Part shown: piece by piece, positions 48,446 to 48,500 of the stretch | Position numbering within the stretch: position 1 is the first letter of the stretch | Layout: each line of letters begins with the position of its first letter | Assembly: GCA_012295275.1 (NCBI GenBank) | Contig: CM022671.1 | Span: 14,586,956-14,635,455, forward strand | Reading direction: 5' to 3' | DNA from: Chrysomallon squamiferum | Lineage: Eukaryota; Mollusca; Gastropoda; Neomphalida; Peltospiridae | Length of the DNA stretch: 48,500 nt | Program-made: the position numbers and the translations under genes | The notes under the pieces: generated by a model | The model's database searches: none | Told to the model about the DNA's origin: nothing | The model's input: only the letters and a program-made list of their open reading frames with translations

Positions 48446-48500
48446 AAAATTCTCACATCCTATCCTGTCTGTTGTTTTCTGTCTGTGTTTGTGTGTGTGT

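Noticed and set aside
1-48500. tRNA, rRNA, viral or transposase-coding elements
   Set aside because: No tRNA cloverleaf, rRNA block, reverse transcriptase, integrase or transposase motif was recognised in any frame examined by eye. Short non-coding elements could have been missed.

Overview
This window is nuclear DNA from an animal. It is very AT-rich, full of microsatellites, and carries spliceosomal introns with GT..AG boundaries and poly(A) signals. Two genes are recognisable at family level across their full length: the PITPNM/RdgB phosphatidylinositol transfer protein and mitochondrial C1QBP/p32. Gene content, exon density and repeat style suggest an invertebrate, probably a lophotrochozoan such as a mollusc. 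The species cannot be told from the sequence. All gene models were built by hand from open frames, splice signals and phase agreement between exons.

Layout, left to right. (1) Positions 1-5640 are repeat-rich. A possible 3'-terminal exon of an unknown + strand gene sits at 27-176. A minus-strand gene begins at 4511 with a CBM20 starch/glycogen-binding module, which a one-base frame change interrupts. It continues into four 51-nt phase-1 exons at 1906-3441 that form two duplicated pairs, and perhaps a terminal exon at 470-549. An isolated coding-like minus-strand stretch with a hydrophobic start lies at 5517-5639. (2) Positions 7163-8677 (minus) hold a three-exon gene for a stand-alone 74-residue SAM domain. 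(3) Positions 9712-12461 (+) hold a five-exon gene for an unrecognised 352-residue protein, with a long inverted repeat just before its largest exon. (4) A 32-bp minisatellite occupies 13325-13945, flanked by diverged relatives. (5) Positions 17376-20452 (minus) are C1QBP in six exons, with an NRF1-type palindrome just upstream of its start. (6) Positions 26431-40380 (+) are a complete PITPNM/RdgB gene. Its 21 coding exons are all in phase and give 1223 residues: PITP domain, FFAT motif, DDHD domain and LNS2 domain. (7) Positions 40381-46441 are its 3' UTR and AT-rich spacer. (8) From 46442 to the right edge (+) there is a small unrecognised secreted or membrane protein gene, probably incomplete.

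The neighbours do not form a pathway. C1QBP and PITPNM are divergent, about 6 kb apart, but do unrelated jobs (mitochondrial matrix versus ER-plasma membrane lipid exchange). The most unusual signals are structural. They include duplicated phase-symmetric exons in the CBM20 gene, and decayed copies of the start of PITPNM's last exon, with acceptor-like sequences, arrayed in the preceding intron. Two minisatellites start exactly at PITPNM splice donors. The long (CT)n tracts all run in the CU sense of the gene they lie in or beside.
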